From: Marinomonas pontica
GTDB lineage: Bacteria; Pseudomonadota; Gammaproteobacteria; Pseudomonadales; Marinomonadaceae
DNA: 34,574 nt
Direction: 5' to 3'
NCBI RefSeq assembly: GCF_026191375.1
Contig: NZ_JAODTL010000004.1
Location: forward strand, 1 to 34,574
The notes under the pieces were generated by a model, which did no database searches, had not been told where the DNA came from, and was given only the letters and a program-made list of their open reading frames with translations. Shown here one piece after another: positions 30,859 through 34,574 of the stretch. Made by a program: the position numbers and the translations under genes. Numbering within the stretch: the first letter of the stretch is position 1; each line of letters opens with the position of its first letter.

Positions 30859-31191
30859 ATGAGTGAAGTAAGCGCTTCATTGAAGGGTGCTCGCCTCTCA
30901 GCGCAGAAGGCCCGTTTGGTTGTAGATCAAATCCGCGGCAAATCTGTTAGCGAAGCACTGAACATTTTAACGTTCAGTCCTAAAAAGGCGGCAGTAATTG
31001 TCAAGAAAGTACTAGAGTCTGCTATTGCTAACGCTGAGCATAACGAAGGTGCTGATGTAGATGACTTGCGTGTGTCTACGGCTTACGTTGATGAGGCTAT
31101 GACTCTGAAACGTATTATGCCACGTGCCAAAGGCCGTGCTGACCGTATTCTAAAACGCGGTTGCCATATCACAGTTAAAGTCGCTGACTAA
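30859..31191 (+). CDS. rplV: 50S ribosomal protein L22
   Basis: Its long beta hairpin lines the exit tunnel near the macrolide site. 110 residues; [18 protein letters not shown] at the start and [18 protein letters not shown] in the hairpin are typical, with no macrolide-resistance insertion or deletion evident in the loop. Ribosome site GGGG upstream. Confidence 0.97.
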   Translation: MSEVSASLKGARLSAQKARLVVDQIRGKSVSEALNILTFSPKKAAVIVKKVLESAIANAEHNEGADVDDLRVSTAYVDEAMTLKRIMPRAKGRADRILKRGCHITVKVAD

Positions 31192-31205
31192 TTAGGAGAA
31201 ACCCA

Positions 31206-31886
31206 ATGGGTCAGAAGGTTCATCCAACTGGTATACGCCTAGGGATAGTTAAAGATCATACTTCTACTTGGTATGCGAATAATCAAAACTACTCTAAGCT
31301 GTTATTAAATGATCTTCAGGTTCGTGAGTACTTGGAGAAAAAATTGGTTCAGGCTTCTGTTTCTCGTATCGAGATTCAGCGTCCTGCTCAAACAGCTCGC
31401 ATTACTATTCACACTGCCCGTCCAGGTATTGTGATTGGTAAGAAAGGCGAAGATGTTGAGAAACTACGTAATGCAGTTTCTGAAATGATGGGCGTACCTG
31501 TCCACATCAACATCGAAGAAATTCGTAAGCCTGAAATGGATGCGAAATTGGTTGCGCAAAACATTGCTAGCCAACTTGAGCGTCGTGTTATGTTCCGTCG
31601 TGCTATGAAGCGCGCAGTACAAAATGCTATGCGTGCAGGCGCGAAAGGTATCAAGGTTCAGGTAAGTGGTCGTTTGGGCGGTGCAGAAATTGCACGTGCT
31701 GAGTGGTACCGTGAAGGTCGTGTACCTCTACACACTCTACGCGCTGACATTGACTACGCTACTTATGAAGCAGCTACAACTTACGGCATCATTGGCGTAA
31801 AAGTGTGGATCTTCAAAGGCGAAATCTTGGGCGGTATTGAACAAGTGCGTGCTGATAAAGGCGCACAAAAGAAGAAGTCTAAGTAG
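31206..31886 (+). CDS. rpsC: 30S ribosomal protein S3
   Basis: Part of the mRNA entry helicase site. 226 residues; [20 protein letters not shown], a KH domain with GxxG ([16 protein letters not shown]), and the C-terminal domain with [20 protein letters not shown]. The lysine-rich tail (AQKKKSK) is usual. Ribosome site AGGAGAA upstream. Confidence 0.97.
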   Translation: MGQKVHPTGIRLGIVKDHTSTWYANNQNYSKLLLNDLQVREYLEKKLVQASVSRIEIQRPAQTARITIHTARPGIVIGKKGEDVEKLRNAVSEMMGVPVHINIEEIRKPEMDAKLVAQNIASQLERRVMFRRAMKRAVQNAMRAGAKGIKVQVSGRLGGAEIARAEWYREGRVPLHTLRADIDYATYEAATTYGIIGVKVWIFKGEILGGIEQVRADKGAQKKKSK

Positions 31887-31896
31887 GGGGTAAGTC

Positions 31897-32310
31897 ATGT
31901 TACAACCGAAACGTACTAAGTTCCGCAAGATGCAGAAAGGCCGTAACCGCGGTCTTGCTCTTCGCGGAAACCAAGTTAGCTTTGGTGAATTCGGATTGAA
32001 GTCCACTGAACGTGGTCGTCTTACTGCTCGTCAAATTGAAGCGGCGCGTCGTGCAATGACTCGTCACATCAAACGTGGCGGTAAAATCTGGATTCGTGTG
32101 TTCCCTGATAAGCCGATTACCCAAAAGCCTCTTGAGGTTCGTCAGGGTAAAGGTAAGGGTAGCGTAGAATACTGGGTTGCACAGATTCAACCTGGAAAAA
32201 TGCTTTATGAAGTTGAGGGTGTATCAGAACAGTTAGCTCGCGAAGCATTCGCGTTGGCTGCTGCTAAGCTTCCTCTGTCCACAACTTTCGTAACGCGTAC
32301 GGTGATGTAG
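31897..32310 (+). CDS. rplP: 50S ribosomal protein L16
   Basis: Organises the A-site region of the large subunit. 137 residues; [19 protein letters not shown] and [19 protein letters not shown] are diagnostic; the arginine hydroxylated by RoxA in E. coli lies within the [18 protein letters not shown] neighbourhood. Its stop codon is directly followed by the rpmC ATG with no spacer. Confidence 0.97.
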   Translation: MLQPKRTKFRKMQKGRNRGLALRGNQVSFGEFGLKSTERGRLTARQIEAARRAMTRHIKRGGKIWIRVFPDKPITQKPLEVRQGKGKGSVEYWVAQIQPGKMLYEVEGVSEQLAREAFALAAAKLPLSTTFVTRTVM

Positions 32311-32502
32311 ATGAAAGCAAAAGAACTGCAAGAAAAGTCTGTAGCTGAGCTACAAGCGACCTTGATTGAACTACTACGTGAGCAATTTACTCTGCGCATG
32401 CAGAAAGCCACTGGTCAGTTAGCGCAAACTCATTTGCTCTCGCAAGTTCGCCGCAATATCGCACGTGTTAAAACCGTGCTAAATGATAAGGCAGGTAACT
32501 AA
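32311..32502 (+). CDS. rpmC: 50S ribosomal protein L29
   Basis: Small two-helix protein at the tunnel exit. 63 residues; [15 protein letters not shown] and [16 protein letters not shown] are typical. It starts on the base after the rplP stop codon and has no separate spacer, so it is translated by re-initiation or coupling. Confidence 0.96.
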   Translation: MKAKELQEKSVAELQATLIELLREQFTLRMQKATGQLAQTHLLSQVRRNIARVKTVLNDKAGN

Positions 32503-32503
32503 G

Positions 32504-32764
32504 ATGGCAGAAACAAAAGCGCGTACAGCTACTGGTAAAGTAGTTAGCGATAAGATGGATAAAACCATCACGGTACTAGTTGAGCGTACAGAGAAACACC
32601 CTTTATACGGTAAGTTCATCCGTCGTTCTACTAAACTACACGCTCACGATGAAAACAATGAGTGTCAGATCGGTGATACCGTTAAGGTCGTTGAAACACG
32701 TCCTTACTCTAAGTCTAAGACTTGGAATCTGGTTCAAGTTGTCGAGAAAGCAGCAGCTGTATAA
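32504..32764 (+). CDS. rpsQ: 30S ribosomal protein S17
   Basis: Primary 16S rRNA-binding OB-fold protein. 86 residues from the ATG at 32504: [38 protein letters not shown] and [14 protein letters not shown] are diagnostic. The in-frame ATG-like start at 32483 lies inside rpmC and is rejected. It begins one base after the rpmC stop codon. Confidence 0.96.
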   Translation: MAETKARTATGKVVSDKMDKTITVLVERTEKHPLYGKFIRRSTKLHAHDENNECQIGDTVKVVETRPYSKSKTWNLVQVVEKAAAV

Positions 32765-32815
32765 GCTGCTCCTTCCTTCGTGAGACTTGTTATCTAATTT
32801 GATTGGAGAGCAGTA

Positions 32816-33184
32816 ATGATTCAAACAGAATCGATGCTTGATGTAGCAGATAACAGCGGCGCAAAGCGTGTTCAGTGTATTAAAGTACTGGGTGGCTCAC
32901 ATCGTCGTTATGCTGCTATCGGTGACATCATTAAGGTCACAGTGAAAGAAGCGATCCCACGTGGTCGTGTTAAAAAAGGGCAGGTTCTAAACGCAGTTGT
33001 TGTTAGAACTAAGAAAGGTGTTCGTCGTTCTGATGGCTCAGTAATCCGTTTTGATGTAAACTCAGCGGTTCTATTGAATGCTTCAGGACAGCCTATTGGT
33101 ACTCGTATCTTTGGCCCTGTAACACGTGAATTGCGTACTGAGCAGTTCATGAAAATTGTTTCTCTTGCACCTGAAGTGCTGTAA
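32816..33184 (+). CDS. rplN: 50S ribosomal protein L14
   Basis: First gene of the spc set in E. coli; forms bridge B8 at the subunit interface. 122 residues; [19 protein letters not shown] and [20 protein letters not shown] are diagnostic. Ribosome site GGAGAG upstream. The 51-base gap to rpsQ shows neither a terminator nor a good promoter, so the S10 and spc genes are probably co-transcribed. Confidence 0.97.
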   Translation: MIQTESMLDVADNSGAKRVQCIKVLGGSHRRYAAIGDIIKVTVKEAIPRGRVKKGQVLNAVVVRTKKGVRRSDGSVIRFDVNSAVLLNASGQPIGTRIFGPVTRELRTEQFMKIVSLAPEVL

Positions 33185-33201
33185 GAGGGAGAGGGGACAT
33201 T

Positions 33202-33519
33202 ATGCGCAAAATCAAACGTAACGACGAAGTTATCGTGATTGCTGGGAAAGACAAAGGCAAACGCGGTAAAGTTGTTAAGGTAGTAGACGAAAACCGAGTT
33301 CTTGTTTCTGGTATTAATACTGTTAAGAAACACGAAAAGCCAAACCCTATGAAGGGTTCAACTGGTGGTATCGTTGAACAAGAAGCACCTATCCGGGTTT
33401 CTAATGTAGCCATTTTTAACAATGCTACTGGTAAAGCGGATCGCGTCGGCTTTAAATTGAACGAAGACGGCACTAAAGTGCGTATCTTTAAATCAAATAG
33501 TGAAGCGATCGACGCCTAA
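33202..33519 (+). CDS. rplX: 50S ribosomal protein L24
   Basis: Assembly initiator protein at the tunnel exit, with an N-terminal KOW motif ([20 protein letters not shown], residues 8-27). 105 residues; [27 protein letters not shown] is the conserved loop (split here by family position). Ribosome site GAGAGGGGA upstream; 17 bases separate it from rplE. Confidence 0.96.
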   Translation: MRKIKRNDEVIVIAGKDKGKRGKVVKVVDENRVLVSGINTVKKHEKPNPMKGSTGGIVEQEAPIRVSNVAIFNNATGKADRVGFKLNEDGTKVRIFKSNSEAIDA

Positions 33520-33536
33520 GAGCGAGAATTATAGCC

Positions 33537-34076
33537 ATGGCGAGACTTAAGCAAGTTTATAAAGATCAAGTGGTAGCAAAACTTACAGAAGAGTTTAGCT
33601 ACCAGAACGTGATGGAAGTGCCGAAAATCACTAAAATCACACTAAATATGGGTGTTGGTGAAGCTATCGCAGACAAGAAACTTCTTGAGCATGCGGTAAA
33701 CGATCTTGAAGCACTTAGCGGCCAAAAAGTTGTAGTGACTAAGGCGCGTAAATCTGTAGCAGGCTTTAAAATCCGTGACGGTTACCCGATCGGTTGTAAA
33801 GTAACGCTACGTGGTGAGCGTATGTGGGATTTCTTTGACCGTTTGGTTGATGTTGCTATTCCACGTATCCGTGACTTCCGAGGGCTTAATCCTAAGTCTT
33901 TCGACGGTCGTGGTAACTACAGCATGGGTGTTAAAGAGCAGATTATCTTCCCTGAAATCGATTACGATAAAGTGGATCGTGTACGTGGTATGGACATTAC
34001 TATCACAACGACTGCTCGTACCGATGAAGAAGGTCGTGCTTTGTTAGCCGCCTTTAATTTCCCTTTCAAGAAATAA
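33537..34076 (+). CDS. rplE: 50S ribosomal protein L5
   Basis: Binds 5S rRNA in the central protuberance. 179 residues; [34 protein letters not shown] and [18 protein letters not shown] are diagnostic. The ribosome site is weak (GAGCGAG). In E. coli S8 represses the spc operon by binding at the start of this gene; I could not identify that structure with confidence here. Confidence 0.97.
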   Translation: MARLKQVYKDQVVAKLTEEFSYQNVMEVPKITKITLNMGVGEAIADKKLLEHAVNDLEALSGQKVVVTKARKSVAGFKIRDGYPIGCKVTLRGERMWDFFDRLVDVAIPRIRDFRGLNPKSFDGRGNYSMGVKEQIIFPEIDYDKVDRVRGMDITITTTARTDEEGRALLAAFNFPFKK

Positions 34077-34088
34077 GAGGTAGGAATC

Positions 34089-34394
34089 ATGGCTAAAATA
34101 TCAATGATTCAACGCGAAGCAAAACGTACCAAATTAGTAGCAAAGTTCGCTGAAAAGCGTGCTGCTCTAAAGGCGATCATTAGCGACGTTAATGCATCGG
34201 ACGATGAAAAGTGGGAAGCAACGCTTAAATTGCAAGCGCTTCCACGCGATTCATCTTCTTCACGCCAGCGTAACCGTTGCCAAGTTACAGGCCGTCCGCA
34301 CGGTGTTTACCGTCGCTTCGGTTTGTCACGTATTAAGTTGCGTGAAGCAGCAATGCGCGGTGACGTACCAGGCTTGAAGAAAGCTAGTTGGTAA
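34089..34394 (+). CDS. rpsN: 30S ribosomal protein S14 (zinc-independent form)
   Basis: Head protein near S10 and S19. 101 residues, the long form without CxxC zinc pairs (only one Cys, in [12 protein letters not shown]). [17 protein letters not shown] and [29 protein letters not shown] are typical. Ribosome site AGAGGTAGGA upstream. A 130-base structured gap follows before rpsH. Confidence 0.97.
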   Translation: MAKISMIQREAKRTKLVAKFAEKRAALKAIISDVNASDDEKWEATLKLQALPRDSSSSRQRNRCQVTGRPHGVYRRFGLSRIKLREAAMRGDVPGLKKASW

Positions 34395-34399
34395 GCAAG

Positions 34400-34486
34400 T
34401 AGAGCGCGATCATAATACATGGCAGCGAGTGGGGTGTCTAAATACTGGACATTCTGCTCGCTGCTGTGTACTATGCGCGAGCTCTA
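34400..34486 (+). promoter_or_regulatory. long imperfect hairpin in the rpsN-rpsH gap
   Basis: TAGAGC/GCTCTA and GCG/CGC (two bases bulged), CATA/TATG, and a run from TACATGGCAGCGAG (34416-34429) pairing with CTCGCTGCTGTGTA (34457-34470, two G-U pairs) stack into one stem. An inner stem GTGTC/GACAT (34434-34452) caps it. There is no T-tract after it. A ribosomal-protein binding site controlling rpsH, or an inserted palindromic repeat, are the two readings. Confidence 0.65.
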
Positions 34487-34524
34487 TTTGCTGCACAATG
34501 GTTTTTTAAATTAGGAGCTCTTAA

Positions 34525-34574
34525 ATGAGTATGCAAGATACCCTTGCGGATATGTTTACACGTATTCGTAATGC
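34525..34574 (+). CDS. rpsH: 30S ribosomal protein S8, 3'-truncated by the window edge
   Basis: Only the first 16 residues are inside the window: MSMQDTLADMFTRIRN, which matches the conserved S8 start. The ATG has GGAG eight bases upstream. S8 is a primary 16S rRNA-binding protein and the autoregulator of the spc operon in E. coli, which makes the long hairpin just upstream of interest. The rest of the gene lies beyond the edge. Confidence 0.93.
   Translation, partial: MSMQDTLADMFTRIRN

Overview
This window is a core chromosomal segment of a gammaproteobacterium. The order birA-coaX-SPOR gene-tRNA(Tyr,Gly,Thr)-tRNA(Trp)-secE-nusG-rplKAJL-rpoBC-rpsL-rpsG-fusA-tuf-S10/spc genes is the one known from Pseudomonas and its relatives. 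The protein sequences, in particular a 407-residue EF-Tu with an acidic insert in the G domain, look most like Marinomonas (Oceanospirillales). That genus assignment is inference from memory, not from a search.

Layout. Positions 1-8300 form a mixed accessory/housekeeping flank: a frameshifted CPBP-family membrane protease (cut by the window edge), a uracil permease (uraA), a decayed GGDEF-EAL gene, an OpgG/OpgD-type glucan biosynthesis protein with a lipoprotein-like signal, a GH1 beta-glucosidase, a GNAT acetyltransferase and an exported alpha/beta hydrolase. Positions 8308-10678 hold birA (frameshifted), coaX and a SPOR-domain membrane protein, closely packed. Positions 10682-11183 hold two tRNA transcription units with excellent promoters; tufB, which in Pseudomonas sits between tRNA-Thr and tRNA-Trp, is absent. 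Positions 11224-23063 are secE-nusG-rplKAJL-rpoBC, with recognisable L1 and L10 regulatory RNA sites and an attenuator-like terminator between rplL and rpoB. Positions 23201-27519 are the str operon (rpsL-rpsG-fusA-tuf) ending in a strong terminator. A near-consensus promoter at 27621-27649 then starts the S10 operon, which runs without a visible terminator into the spc genes and leaves the window inside rpsH.

The genes work together as the transcription/translation core: RNA polymerase beta and beta', the NusG elongation factor, the SecE translocase subunit, 22 ribosomal proteins (rpsH only partly inside the window), two elongation factors and four tRNAs. Small-cofactor genes (biotin ligase, pantothenate kinase) lie just upstream.

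The main caution is sequence quality. Four genes (CPBP protease, GGDEF-EAL, birA, rpoC) are each broken by a single-base insertion or deletion at a short base run. RpoC cannot be lost by a living cell, so at least that one, and probably several, are sequencing or assembly errors. No CRISPR array, insertion sequence, prophage or novel multi-gene system is visible. The most unusual non-coding structure is an approximately 87-nt hairpin in an enlarged rpsN-rpsH gap. No gene-free stretch longer than 300 bases exists; all larger gaps are described as individual features.
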